In this document: one piece after another, positions 12,401 through 22,915 of the stretch | Numbering within the stretch: the first letter of the stretch is position 1 | Layout of the letters: each line of letters starts with the position of its first letter | Source: Pelargonium nanum | Lineage: Eukaryota; Streptophyta; Magnoliopsida; Geraniales; Geraniaceae | Direction of reading: 5' to 3' | Length of the DNA stretch: 23,300 nucleotides | Assembly (NCBI GenBank): GCA_036897485.1 | Contig: JAYMTF010001463.1 | Location: forward strand, 1-23,300 | Made by a program: the position numbers and the translations under genes | The notes under the pieces: model-generated | Databases searched by the model: none | Told to the model about the DNA's origin: nothing | Seen by the model: the letters and a program-made list of their open reading frames with translations, nothing else

Positions 12401-13583
12401 AATCCCTAGGGAGAGAGAAAATAAACAAAAATTACACCCAAAAAAATGCCATAACTGATGCAAATTAATGCAGTGAACAGATTCAGGAATCAGAGTCAAA
12501 CTCAACAAAAGAGAACTAAATAGAAGCTAAACACCGTGTGATATTCTAGCTCGTGATCAACTCAACCCTTGAGACCTAAAAAGTAAAGCATCTTCCCAGA
12601 CTAAAAAAGTCTCTAAGGTTATCTAAAGTTGGCTCCTTTACTTCCAAAAAGACAACTACGCTTAAAAGGGCACTAGAAAATACCATATTAGCATAATAAG
12701 ACTCAGCTAATAAAGTCTGTACACACACCAAACAGGCAGCAATTGCCTTCCAACATATATGCCCTCCAAAAAATCCAGTGCAAGGAAAACACAATTGGTC
12801 CCTATATACAATAAAGTCAAATCATTTCTTCGATTCCATCGAAATACTCCCTAATTACTGCCAAACACCCCCAAAATTAAACAACCCAAAACAGCAAATG
12901 AGCCCAGAAAACAAACAAACAAACCAACAAGATTGGAAACATGATGCTCAGAAAAATCAAACAAAAAAACACAAACTTTCATGTAAATTCTTATACCCCA
13001 AAACAGAATCATCCAAAAACCAACCTGCCCATAATTCAAAACTCCAGCTGACGGGCTCAGCTCAATGTTCCCAAATCGCTGCAACTCGCCATTAGAGAAG
13101 CTCCCGCCGCTGGAGCATTTCATCACATACATATAATCCGTCGAGAGAAACCCAAATCCCAGGTTGTCCCATTCTATGTCGGCTAATTCAACTGTTTCAT
13201 TGCTGCACTTCCCAAAAACAAACAAATCAAAAATCAAACAAAACAACACAACCCAATAAAACAAAAACAAAAAAAAAAATCAACTGGGTCGTGCCTCAAA
13301 GTGACGTTCCGGCCCACAACCGCCTGAGGAGTGTTGCAGGAGCCCAAAGAGAGCTGCTTGTGGAGCTGAAAACGAAAAAAAAGTTCAATCAATCGACATT
13401 GACAAAATCACAGAAATGGATTCGGAGATTGGCAGAGAAAAAGAGGACCTTGAGCGAAGAAGCAGAGAAATGTCGCTTGCCGGAGAAGGAGGACGGAGGT
13501 TGAAGGACGGCGGCGGCGTGGCGGCGGGAGGGGCAGAGAAGGTAATTTGGTTGAAGGCCAGAAATGACGGCGCTGCTCTCCAT
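9460..13583 (-). CDS. BCAT3: Branched-chain aminotransferase, plastid type
   Basis: Ten exons on the minus strand: 13449-13583, 13285-13365, 13025-13207, 12229-12405, 12000-12131, 11407-11505, 11056-11172, 10591-10686, 9906-10018 and 9460-9577, joining to 416 residues, close to Arabidopsis BCAT3. The enzyme is a fold-type IV PLP aminotransferase that interconverts leucine, isoleucine and valine with their 2-oxo acids using glutamate/2-oxoglutarate. The PLP lysine is K262 in [10 protein letters not shown]. Other family marks are [56 protein letters not shown] and [15 protein letters not shown]. The first 72 residues are rich in Ser, Arg and Ala with few acids, as in a chloroplast transit peptide; MESSA...NYLLCPSR matches the plastid BCAT N-terminus. 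Every internal junction is GT-AG and in phase. The exon 2/3 junction is the least certain: the acceptor is read as GGGAAG before 13207, with an alternative CAG at 13203 that would break phase with the chosen donor. Confidence 0.93.
9578..9905 (-). other. Intron 9 of the aminotransferase, GTGTT-rich
   Basis: This 328-base intron separates the last two coding exons and splits an Arg codon (phase 2). Positions 9675-9815 carry several GTGTTTG, GTCGTGTTTG and CACAACACG-like strings in both orientations, suggesting a heavily decayed repeat. I could not delimit it or assign a family. Confidence 0.4.
10115..10435. mobile_element. Decayed short non-autonomous element in aminotransferase intron 8
   Basis: The stretch starts AGGGCAGCCAAT and ends CAATATGCAACC, imperfect inverted ends. 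The interior carries GGGTCATGAG, CGAACACGA, GTCGTGTT, GGGTCGGGTTC, CCGTGTCATATAACTC and GAACCCGTGAACACCCG. This pattern, short GGGTGGCAAT-type ends around many 'GTCGTGTT/GACCCG' words, is a common class of small plant repeats. It lies inside intron 8 (10019-10590). No clear target duplication was found, and the superfamily is not assigned. Confidence 0.5.
10130..10148. repeat. 19-base palindrome GGGTCATGA-G-TCATGACCC
   Basis: The two nine-base arms are perfect complements around one central base. It forms part of the left end of the decayed element at 10115-10435 and is intronic, so a role in the aminotransferase is unlikely. Confidence 0.7.
12406..13024 (-). other. Long intron 3 of the aminotransferase
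   Basis: A 619-base GT-AG intron lies between the exon ending NYGQ and the exon starting GLFEG, phase 0. It is A-rich on the plus strand (T-rich in the transcript). I see no mobile element or other gene in it. Confidence 0.8.
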
Positions 13584-14821
13584 TTTTTCTCTGCTCAGTC
13601 TCTTTGGTGTTCTTGTTGATTTGTTTAACTAACCCTCGCTATTGCTATAGCTGTTATCTTATAAATAAAGAGAAATAAATAAATAATTTGGATCTTGATC
13701 TTTTAATTTAAATTATTTAATTAGACAGTCCATATCAACGTTCGAAAAGAGCTGACTCAGTCATTACTGGTTTAGAGATTAGACTCAAGAACCCAATCCT
13801 ATCGGTTTGATTTGGTAGGCCGGTTTATTCATTTTAATTTATATAAATAAAAAATGTGTTTCAATTTTTTTCATTTGATTTGAAATAGTGCATTTTGAAT
13901 TCAAATGGTATTTAGATCCGGTAATTTGTTCAGCATTTTCAAGTTCGGGTTGCATAAAATATATTCGATCGATTTTTGGATTAAGTCAAGCAAATTTGCA
14001 TGAACAAACTTGTTACACACAAAAACAAAACAAAACTCGATTTGAAACTCGCAACACGCACCCTTTTTGGGTCGGATTTAAGTTATGCATTACGAATACG
14101 AAAAAGTTGACTCGGACCTGTTTTGAAACCCGAATTGTAAAGTCTCGTAGATTTTTTTAGAATGCCAAAATTCTTTTTTTTTTTAATTCAAGTATTTCTT
14201 TCATCACAATAGCATCTTTGTTTTTTAAAATAATGCATGAATAACTAATAGCATTTTTGTAACAAGTTAGTATTTCTTAAAGTTTGTTACTTTTCGATCA
14301 TGTAATAAATGTTTTGATTTTTTTTCTAGAAAAATTTAGAGGAAGTTAGTTACGTTTGACATTTTCATCCTACAATAAATTATCGTCTGTTACTTTTTCA
14401 TTCTATAATAATATATTAATATTCATTAATTGTTATTAGTTATTGAGTGAAAATTTGTAACGGATGAAAGTTGAAGAGCATGCAATGATAAAACTAGTAT
14501 AAATTTTTTCGTTGTACTTGAAAATTAGGTAAACATATCCATCCGTTCTAATTATACAAATTAATCTCATTTAGTTGTTAATAAGCACATGCATTGTTTT
14601 GATTATTTTTTTTTGTAGTAAATTTCAAGTTGCTAGAAGACAAAGTGAAGTTAGATTTTGTTTGAGAATTCCTTTAGCAAAGTCACTAATTTGATATACC
14701 TAACACAAGAGAATGAGAATTAGACGTAGAATTGATTTTGTTTTCAAAACATCCTTATTGTTCTAATTCAAAAGACTAAATCGACCTTCATGATTTCTCT
14801 AAATAAGTTATCTGAATTGCT
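13584..14821. other. Upstream region of the aminotransferase gene
   Basis: The first 100-200 bases left of the start codon (higher coordinates) should hold the aminotransferase leader and core promoter; TTATAAATAAA at 13659-13669 is AT-rich and could be part of it, read on either strand. From about 13790 to 14160 the sequence has GGTTTGATTTGG, TTCGGGTTG, CTCGATTTGAAACTCG and GTCGGATTTAAG words typical of decayed plant repeats. From 14160 to 14821 it is AT-rich with no supported gene. Confidence 0.5.
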
Positions 14822-15099
14822 TTATGGTGTGTTTGGGAACCATTATTTGATTTGAAATGCTGGATTTGAACCAAATGAGGTGTTTGGGAACTCCAAGAAT
14901 TTGGATTTGGATTTGAGTAAAATCCAATGGCATTCAAAACATGCTTATAGCATGAAATTTCAAATAACAGCTCTTACCTTGTCATTTGAAATTCTATTAT
15001 TTTCCAAACATTAAATTTGTAATGAAATACAAGATTTCAAATTCAAAATTTCAAATGTCGAATTTCAAATCAAATACATGTTCCCAAACGCAACCTAAA
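14822..15099. mobile_element. MITE with GGTGTGTTTGGGAAC inverted ends
   Basis: The left end GGTGTGTTTGGGAAC (14826-14840) is mirrored by GTTCCCAAACGCAACC (15080-15095). The match continues inward for about 45 bases at roughly 80 percent identity, including TATTTGATTTGAAAT in both arms. Flanks are TTTA on the left and TAAA on the right. Length (about 275 bases), AT-rich interior and absence of coding capacity fit a miniature inverted-repeat element. Its tips resemble the common plant 'GTGTTTGG' class, and a TTA/TAA flank would suit a Tourist/PIF-type MITE, but the family is not proven. A third copy of the tip, GGTGTTTGGGAACT, occurs at 14879-14892. Confidence 0.75.
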
Positions 15100-15635
15100 G
15101 GTAGTTCGTTTATCTATTTCCAAGTGAATCTTTTAGTGTAAGAAGTACGGACTCATGTGAATTTGACCATTCGAACAGACCCGAAAAAATATACCAATAT
15201 TACATCGTCATTTTCCAAGCACACTAAATACTAACAAAGTCGACCTAATGTTTCATCACCAAACATAATACAGACAACAAAAAGAAAAGAATTTAGGTTC
15301 TCCATCTTACAAAATACTGCCAAACTTTCACATATAATAAGGAATATCAACCACCCCTCCACAAAGCACAAATTGTAATAGACACCAAAAAAATGGGCAA
15401 ATCATCTAAAATGAGCTGAGCTAGTTACATATTTGGACATCAAGACAAGTCACAAGGTACAAATTTGAGCCCACCGCCACTCCTCTATGCATACTATATT
15501 CTATGGTGATCACTTGCATTGTTCTGCATTACGCATACAAGTCCAATTAGCAGTCGGGAAATCGGAAAAGCAATGACAAAAGCAGAAAAGAGACGTACCG
15601 ATGATGAACTATGTCAGTAAGAAACAACCAGATCT
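15100..15635 (-). other. 3' flank of the CRWN4-like gene
   Basis: This stretch lies downstream of the CRWN4-like stop codon at 15636 and should hold its 3' UTR and polyadenylation site on the minus strand. I see no other gene and no recognisable repeat. Confidence 0.5.
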
Positions 15636-18600
15636 CTACAACTTCTGTTTCGACCTCGTTCGCTTTCCAACAACCTCATTGACCTTATCGATACCATCTG
15701 ATTTCAAAACACCATGATCTTCTGGATTCTGATCACTGTTTGCAGATGTATCGACCTCCTGAGGCTGCAAACAAATATGCACAACATCTAAGCAAAACTA
15801 TAGAGGAATACGAGAAAAGGAAAAACAAGAATAGCACTATAACGGATCGAATTATCGTAAGGCAAGCAGCTATCCATAAAAAGTTGTTCCTTGCTTTCCA
15901 CTAGAGGTAGTAATTTTGGATTTTGGATTGGGTTAGGATCAGATTTGTTCAGGTTCAGATTGATAAAGACAATCCGATTCGAAAGGGGTTCGGGTCCATT
16001 CAGATTTTGGGCCACTAATTGGATCGAATTTTGGATTTTAGAGTAAAATGTGTGGATTCACCCAATCCGATCCAATCCGCATTTTCAATAGGATACATAT
16101 TATCCGATTCCACATACACTGAAGGGTTATGATTACCATATGAGTTCATAATAACATATGAAAAGAACCGTATTTGTACTGCTTTGGATCTAGATGCATG
16201 CATAATAATAACTCACCTGACTATGTTTTAGGTTTGCATTACCATCTGTTCCCTCACTTTGAAGAATATCATGCTCTGAATCCACAACAGGATTCGGCAA
16301 ACAGTCTATTATTTCTTGATGCGCACAGGTGTAAGTGGTGGTTGTCACTTCTGAAATTTTGATGATTTTGTCTACAACTAAAAGGCTGGTCTCTTCAGCA
16401 CCTTGAGTTTGGGAGATGGATGTCTGATGATCATCCAGCTCATCAGCTTGTGGCGAGATCATACTGAAAACAAATAAACAAAATAAATTCAGTTTTAGAA
16501 CCATTAGCACAACCTAACATATACAAGAAGATAATTGTCCAAGGACACGAGTTTTACCGGTGTGTGATGGTCTGTTCTGACGAATTTACATTGGCATAAT
16601 CTTGTTTCCTTTTCTTATTGTTATGCGTTTCTTCTGCCAGTATCTCAATAGGGTCATCTGGAGTGTTTTCTACTCTTCTCTTCCGTCCAGCATGAATCCC
16701 TCGATCCGGTATTGATTGGGAAGACTTTTCACAGACATCTTCCTCAATCTCGGACTCCAAATAATTAGCTTCCTTAGCATCCTCACTTGCAGCAGGCACT
16801 TCAAGTATAACTTTTGGTTCTTCAAAAGCATCTCTTGCGAGCTGCTTCTCAGTGAAAATGTCATCAAACTTCTGATCTTCCTTGTGTTTCATCCCCTCAT
16901 AACCAACAGGTGATTCCACTCGTCCGGAAAACTTGAAGCTTGCATCTTGATCTTCATGGTCAGATATCATTGGTTTTTCATATTTCAACTTGGGATTCTC
17001 TGGAGAACGCTTGAATACTAATTCAGCACATCGTTTGATCCAAGAGAAACGAGCAGAGGTAGGAGAGGCATAGAGTGTATTTTGCATAGGAGAATTGACT
17101 CCATTGCCATTGCCAGTGATACCTACAGTCTCACGTGAATCCATATCATCATGATGTTTAATAGTTTGTCGATTCGACCTTTTTGCAGAGATGCTACACT
17201 GGCTAAGCCTTGGGTTAGACCGTTCCATCTTTGACACAGCGATAATATCTGAGGCAATTTTCATATCCTCCAATTCCTTCAACCGATCAATCTGAGCAAG
17301 AATCTCCTCCCTATCTGCATGCAACAGCTCCCTCTGCCTTTTCAATTTTTCGCTTTGTACTTTAAGCTCCTCAATGGAGCTATTTATCTCTGCCCATTCG
17401 TTGTTCCTTTGCTCCCTATCCAAATTGATCTCCGTTCTCTCACGATCCAGCCTTTCCAATTCTAAAGTTACATGTTCCATCTCTTTGGCTGCTGTTTCCT
17501 TGAGGGAACTGATATACTGAAGCTCATTTTTCTTCTCTTGCTCGAAAACTTTCTCTCTTTCCCTCAGTCGACTTTCTAATTCTTCCTGTTTTTTCTCAAT
17601 ACAATCCCGCAACTCCCTCCTCTGCACCTCAATGTCTAGCAAGAAATCTGCACGCTCTTGCTGCAACTTATTGAACCACTCCGTACGCTCTTGCACCATC
17701 TCATTCATTAACTTCTCCCTATCATGCTGAAGTGATTCAATTTGCTGTTTGTACTGTTCTTGAATTATATCTTTCTCAAGTCTAAGGCTGTCATGCTCAT
17801 CCTTGATGAATTGAGAAATAGCTAGCTTTTCCTTAGCAACTCGTTCTTCTTCCTTTCGCAGCTCTTCTCTTTTTTCATCAATTGATTCCCACTCTGCTTC
17901 AAATTTTGCCTTTTCTGCTTTCAACCTATCTGCCTCAGCCATAAATTCATATTTCTGAGCCCTAACTGAATCAATCTCCTCTTTTAGCTTCATTTCCAAA
18001 ACCGATAACTCATTTATTTCACTTTTCATGGCATCTAACTTCTCCTTTGCCCAATCAACTTCTTTCTCCTTGTCTTTCAATGAATCAATGGATTTTTGAA
18101 TATCTAACTTCATTTTATTAACTTGTTCGGTTTCTTTCTGGAGAAGACTTTTTTTCAATTCTAATTCCTTTTCGGCAATACCAAGAGTTCTCTCTTTCTC
18201 AACATGATATTTCATCTTCTCTTCTACATCTTTCTCCTTTCCTGCCAAGGCTCTAGACTGCAACTCCAGATCATGTTCCCTTTCACGGAGAAGGTCCTCT
18301 CGTTGAGCAATATCAAGCTCTCTCAGCTCTGAAGCTCTTCTCTTAGTCTCAATTTCATCTTCAACCAATTTGCGCATCATTTCTAACTCAGCTTCAAACT
18401 CAAACTTCCTGGCTTTCAAAGCAGCTTCATGATCAGCAATTACTTTTTCAACTTCCACCTGTACCGACAGCAAACCAAAGAAAAATATAAGAAAGTTGGA
18501 AGCTAAACATTGTCTTTTTCTTTATTTTTCTGGACAAGACAAATGGTAAATATTACCAACGGTAAAGAAACTCAAGCATCGCAAAGATAACTACAAGTGA

Positions 18601-21571
18601 ACACTTTTTAACTCACAGATTTCTTGGTTGCACATTGTTCCTGTAAAATAAGTAGCTCTTGCTCTTTCTTGTTTAAAAGAGCTTCCCTTTCCACAAGAGA
18701 CTGCACACACATAATAATATTCAGATAAAACAAAATACTAGGAGCGAGGTGTGATATACAACTTCCATTGTTACCCCATAAAGAATAAAATAAAAAACAA
18801 AAAAAACTTGAAACACGGACCTCTTCTCTTTTTGACACGGAAGCCACAGTCATATCCAGATTGAACTTTTCTTCAGTTAGTAATTTGAGTTGGTTTTCAA
18901 TATTCGTTTTCGAAGTCTCCAGCTCTTTTTCAAGTTGATCAAGCTCCCGCGATCTACTAAAAATATAATCCTCCCTCTGATTAAGTGAAGCCTGTCCGTC
19001 AAGTATTCTTTCCTGTTCCAGCTGCAAAATTTTCTGCCTTTCGGACAATGTCTGCCTCTCGAGGATAATCTCTTTCTCCTTTGCATCACAACTAAGAACA
19101 AAGAAAACACATAAATCAAGAACAACTCTTAACAAAACTTTTGCTCATCACACAAGATAAATTGAAGAGCAGTATGGCCATAGTACATGCACACTATATT
19201 TATCATGCAAATCATGGAAAGCTATTGCAATGTCAGCATTTGGATGCATCCACGTTTACATTTGTGCTGTATTAGTAATTGAATTCTGGGAAAGGAGACT
19301 GAGAGAAAGACCTAATTGTCATGTACACAGCTACTGCCCAAACAGAGAGAAAATACAGTGCATGATAGACCGTGTTGCAGATCTAAGACTGAAGCAGATA
19401 ACACAAAGGTTGGCAGCGCCTCTGGGGATAACATAGGTTAGCTGGTAACGGAAGAGATTTATGAATTTGGTTAAGAACCCAGAGGACAAGAACATTTAAT
19501 CATACTTTTTACTATATGTTCAAAAGCACGTTAATTTGAAAAATATGAATCACATCTCACAAATATAGACAAAGCACTCTCTTGGTAGAGGCACTCACAA
19601 ATATCTTTTTGATAAGGGAAAATAGGGCTCAGAGGAGTCAGGACATTTGGATATTAGGCCCACGAAACAGAAACATTGTTTAACATAATCGTTTGAACCC
19701 AATACAAATGCATGGTATGATTGCCCTGTAACCTTGAGGTCATGGGTTCAAGGGAAACGGTCTCCCTGCAAAAGCAAAGGTAACGATGTGTATATAAATA
19801 GCAAGCCAGATTCCATAGTAGGGGAGCCTCGTGGACATGCTCTTCAATTTATTAAAATCTAGTACAAGCACAAGTTATGTTTGAACAAGGAATTCGACAC
19901 ATACTCAGACTTGAAAGATATCATACGCCTCCTCAAATCATCTTCACGAGCTTCAACTTCCTGTAGCTTTCTATCAGCAGCACGATGATAGCGAGTAGCT
20001 TCTGCTTGCAAAGATTCTGCTGCAAGCAGCTTTGCATCAGCCTCAGTAAACTTTTTCTGTGCATCTTCTACCATACTGCGTGCTTCGGCCAATTTACAAT
20101 CAGCCGCAACCTTTGTCTCAGCAAATTCTGCACGCATTTCATGCAATGCCTTCTCCATCTACAGGATTGCAGAAGAGAATGTCAATAAATAGATAGAGAA
20201 AGCTGTTGGAAAAACAGGGAATGGGAACATTAATTTCAAATAAAATAGAACCATAGATTAACATACACTTGCTACACACTCTTTCTCAACTCCTAAAGCC
20301 TTCTTCAAACTCTCTTCTCGTTTCCTTGCTTCAGCTAGAGCAGATGAATGTGCAACTTGATCACACTGGCGCTTTATTTCAGCAGCTTCAGCAGAGGCTT
20401 TGATTTCCTCGTACTTGGAAGCCAACTCCTTCCTTTCCATAATGAGAAGGCCCATATGGTGTTGATGGTCAAAGAGCTACATCACGTAATGCTTGGTCAA
20501 AATACAGATAGTGAATAAAACGGCATAACATGCATCAATTGAACTAACAACTCTTGCTCAAATATTGCCCAAAGCTAAATGCTGTACACTAGACACAACA
20601 TATTGAATAATCAAGTCCCATAACCAAACTACAAACTACTTTGAACCAACACCGTAACTTTCCAAACTACAGTGAATCCCTGCAAAGTCTCCTGTAGACC
20701 TTTACAAATTCAGGAGCTTCAACACATAAATATAAGAATCTGCATACTACTGATGGAAATTTCCAACCTTCCATATATTAAACTCAACAAGATGTCAGAC
20801 CTAAAATTATCACGATTCAGCAAACATAGAATCATTAACATACCATAACCAGCTATCTTCAAACTTATACCACAACATTAAATCACTCTGTCAAATAGAT
20901 ATATAATTACATTTACTAAATCTACATATAACAAAACGGATGATTGTAATCACCTACACGAGACATTAAACCACCTAAATCTATAGTATACTAAAAATTT
21001 GATATTTTAACAACTCGGCTATACATCTAAGCCACAGGATAAAAGTTAACAACTAATCAAAATTCCAAGTAATGTATGTGTATACACCTAAGGCTCTTTT
21101 CTCTCTCCCTCTCTCTCTAACTTTTTAATTATTTTTTACATTTACTTCCAAGTTCCAATAAGACCAATACAAACAAAATTAAAAACACAATACATCCAAG
21201 GAAACTAGAATCTTCATATATTTTATCATACAAACTTTTCTGAATTTGAAGAATTCAATATATCACAACAATCAGGTCAAATTCAGTTCAATAACAATAC
21301 CACAAACCACAAAAATCATACATAAAAGAAAAAAAATCAAGAAATCATTGAAAAATCAGCAAACCTCGGCTTCGAGCTTCGCGATATATGAGATTAAAGC
21401 AGCCTTATCCCTCCGCTTAATTGACTCCTCATCGAATCCAGCTTCCCTGAGACGCCTCCAGATCGTCTCATCACTGATAGGCGTTTGCAAAACCCTAGAA
21501 CCGGGCGTCAAGGAGAGAGGCCTCGGAGACCTGGGAGTGATCGGGAGCCGCTCCGACTGAGGACTCGCCAT
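15636..21571 (-). CDS. CRWN4: CRWN4/NMCP2-type nuclear lamina coiled-coil protein
   Basis: Eight exons on the minus strand: 21365-21571, 20267-20476, 19905-20158, 18821-19091, 18617-18700, 16558-18458, 16217-16463 and 15636-15764, joining to 1100 residues. CRWN (LINC/NMCP) proteins are plant lamin analogues at the nuclear periphery that set nuclear size and shape and organise heterochromatin. The head has SP/TP sites (TPRSPRP, 12-18; TPGSR) and the conserved TIWRRLREAGFDEESIK. A nearly unbroken heptad-rich coiled coil runs from about 55 to 745 with MGLLIMERKEL, REDDLRRR and ERADFLLDIE. The tail holds FSWIKRCAELVFKRSPE around W815, basic clusters GRKRR (about 932) and NNKKRK (about 955), and ends GKRTRSKQKL. 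This order matches Arabidopsis CRWN4, which is somewhat shorter. The start at 21571 matches MASP of the family. All introns are GT-AG and phases agree; the exon 3/4 junction gives SFKSD-CDAKE. Confidence 0.93.
15765..16216 (-). other. Intron 7 of the CRWN4-like gene, with a decayed ATCCAATCC repeat
   Basis: The 452-base last intron carries at about 15905-16110 several words of one kind: GGATTGGGTTAGGATC, CAATCCGATTCG, TTGGATCGAATTTTGG and CACCCAATCCGATCCAATCC. The GGATTGGGTT block and the CCCAATCCGATCC block are inverted relative to each other, suggesting an old small inverted-repeat element. Ends and family could not be set. Confidence 0.45.
19092..19904 (-). other. Intron 3 of the CRWN4-like gene
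   Basis: This 813-base intron begins after a two-base partial codon (donor GA-GTATGT on the minus strand) and ends CTTAG before 19091. It holds an Au-like SINE in its first 200 bases as transcribed. I see no missed exon: the protein is continuous with the family across the join. Confidence 0.8.
19709..19849 (+). mobile_element. Decayed Au-like SINE in CRWN4 intron 3
   Basis: Plus-strand order matches the tRNA-derived plant Au SINE: a box A-like GGTATGATTGCC (19713-19724), then GTAACCTTGAGGTCATGG, box B GGGTTCAAG (19744-19752), GAAACGGTCTCCCTGCAAAAGC, AAGGTAACGATGTGTAT in place of AAGGCTGCGTA, and a 3' end GGGGAGCCTCGTGGACATGC followed by TCTT. The central part is shortened and many CpG sites have decayed, so the copy is old. 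It lies antisense to the gene. Recognition is from memory of the Au consensus and was not aligned. Confidence 0.75.
20477..21364 (-). other. Intron 1 of the CRWN4-like gene, with a CT-rich tract
   Basis: This 888-base intron follows a phase 0 donor (GAG-GTTTGC on the minus strand). A short CT tract lies at 21097-21119 (TTTTCTCTCTCCCTCTCTCT), which is a GA repeat in the transcript. Otherwise it is AT-rich with no recognised element. A long first intron is usual for the family. Confidence 0.75.
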
Positions 21572-21760
21572 CTCGCAATGGTCCGATCACCGGAACACGA
21601 AACCCTAGAATCACGCGCGTACGATCGAATCGGTGTGGGGCTTGAGCTGATCTGGTAGCACTCGGCGTTTTCTTGCTTTTTCTCGGCCACTTTCTCTCTC
21701 AACAGCGCAACACAGAGTGTGTGAGTGAGTCACCGAGTCCGACTCGGCTCTGCTTCGTCT
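21572..21760 (-). promoter_or_regulatory. Leader and proximal promoter of the CRWN4-like gene
   Basis: This GC-richer stretch just upstream of the start codon should hold the 5' UTR. It contains a near-perfect hairpin, CCGAGTC-C-GACTCGG (21733-21747). No firm TATA box is seen, so the transcription start is not fixed. Confidence 0.45.
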
Positions 21761-22850
21761 CTTTTTACCTCTTTTTTTGGAGTCGCTTTACTGAATTTTT
21801 TTATTATTATTTCTTTTTGGGTTCCAAATAAAATGACAGAGAACGAAGGAGCCGTTGATGTGATAGTTAAAACGGCGTCGTGTGGATTGAATATAGGCGC
21901 GTGTTATTGAAGGATTAAAAATTTTGGGTTAAAAGCCGCCTTTCTTTTGAATTTTAAAAATATTTAAATTGACATTAAAGAGGAGATCCTAGTCAAAATC
22001 ATCCACGTCATCAACGAACCAAGCACTTATCGGTTAATAGCTGTTGTTTGTTTGGACTATTGCATTGAATAAACTAATAAAACCGTCATTTTTAATAATT
22101 AATATACCAAAGTACAAAACACTTCAATACATTATACTCTCTTTATTTAAATATATATATATATATATTAAAATAAACAAGTAAAATGATGATAAAATGA
22201 ATTTACTAAGAATGGCACATTAATCGAAGTGAAAGAAAATGAACTAGTAGTTTATAAAAGAGAAACAAGGGTTCAAAATTCAAATTTGGTTGGTAAAAGG
22301 GACATATTATGGTTTAAGTAATTTTTTTTCCCTCTGGTTTCCATTTGTGTGTTGGGGTTCAAGTCTTCTAGAAGCTTATTTGCATGATTTAAGTGAAATT
22401 AGGAGTTTTTGCATGTCCTCCGAGAATTTCGGGACAGAATTGTGTCCTTACGAGTGTTGACCACCTTGAGCAATGTCCTACTGGTGGCTATTGACATAAC
22501 AAGACAAAGAGTCTTGATGTTGACTTGACGAGACAACATGACTTGAAAGTGACCCGTTAATTGGAGAGTTGTAGAGGTCACTCGACGAAGTATGATGTCT
22601 TGAAGTTTATATAAGTTGAAGGTCGAACATTGAGAGTGGAGGTTTAAACTATTGGTGACTTCAAACCATGATTATAAGATAACACTACGGGAGTCATAAT
22701 TATCCATTAAATTTGGGGATTCAATGTTACAGTTTTGTGATTTCAGTGTTATTATGCTCAACCACCAAATCAATAATCAATGTATGCGATTTTTTCAGGA
22801 AACAAACAGCAATTACTCATTTTGCCGCCATAGTCAATCCAAACAAAGAA
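21761..22850. other. Gene-free DNA upstream of the CRWN4-like gene
   Basis: AAAACGGCGTCGT occurs at 21869-21881, a near-palindromic word common in eudicot promoters. An AT dinucleotide run lies at 22150-22168. From about 22410 to 22640 base composition is less AT-rich, with repeated TGACTTGA words (22521-22528 and about 22539-22546), possibly a fragment of an old element. No gene is supported. Confidence 0.45.
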
Positions 22851-22852
22851 TT

Positions 22853-22915
22853 TGGGCCAGTCCAATGGGCTAGAGGCCCAGTTTTGTTTCAAGGTAACAT
22901 AATACAAATTGGGCC
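22853..22915. promoter_or_regulatory. Cluster of four site II-type TGGGCY motifs
   Basis: TGGGCC at 22853-22858, TGGGCT at 22866-22871, GGCCCA at 22875-22880 and TGGGCC at 22910-22915 fall within 63 bases. Another TGGGCT lies near 22969. Such density is typical of plant promoters controlled by TCP factors. It is about 1.3 kb before the CRWN4-like start and could belong to a gene beyond the right edge. Confidence 0.35.

Noticed and set aside
12778..13095. A plus-strand 105-residue frame
   Set aside because: It is the antisense shadow of aminotransferase intron 3 and exon 3, rich in Asn, Gln and Lys from A-rich intron sequence.
13291..13619. Plus-strand frames opposite the aminotransferase first exons
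   Set aside because: They are antisense to the transit-peptide exons, whose minus-strand product matches plastid BCAT; the plus-strand products match nothing known to me.
19709..19760. A tRNA gene suggested by box A- and box B-like sequence
   Set aside because: No acceptor stem or cloverleaf can be drawn, and the downstream sequence follows the Au SINE. It is a tRNA-derived repeat, not a tRNA gene.
1805..21571. Functional clustering of the three genes (nuclear lamina, NO VEIN-like, amino-acid metabolism)
   Set aside because: Orientations differ, spacing is large, mobile elements intervene and no pathway links them. Neighbourhood looks incidental.
22150..22168. The AT dinucleotide run as a functional site
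   Set aside because: It is an ordinary microsatellite of about 19 bases in AT-rich DNA.
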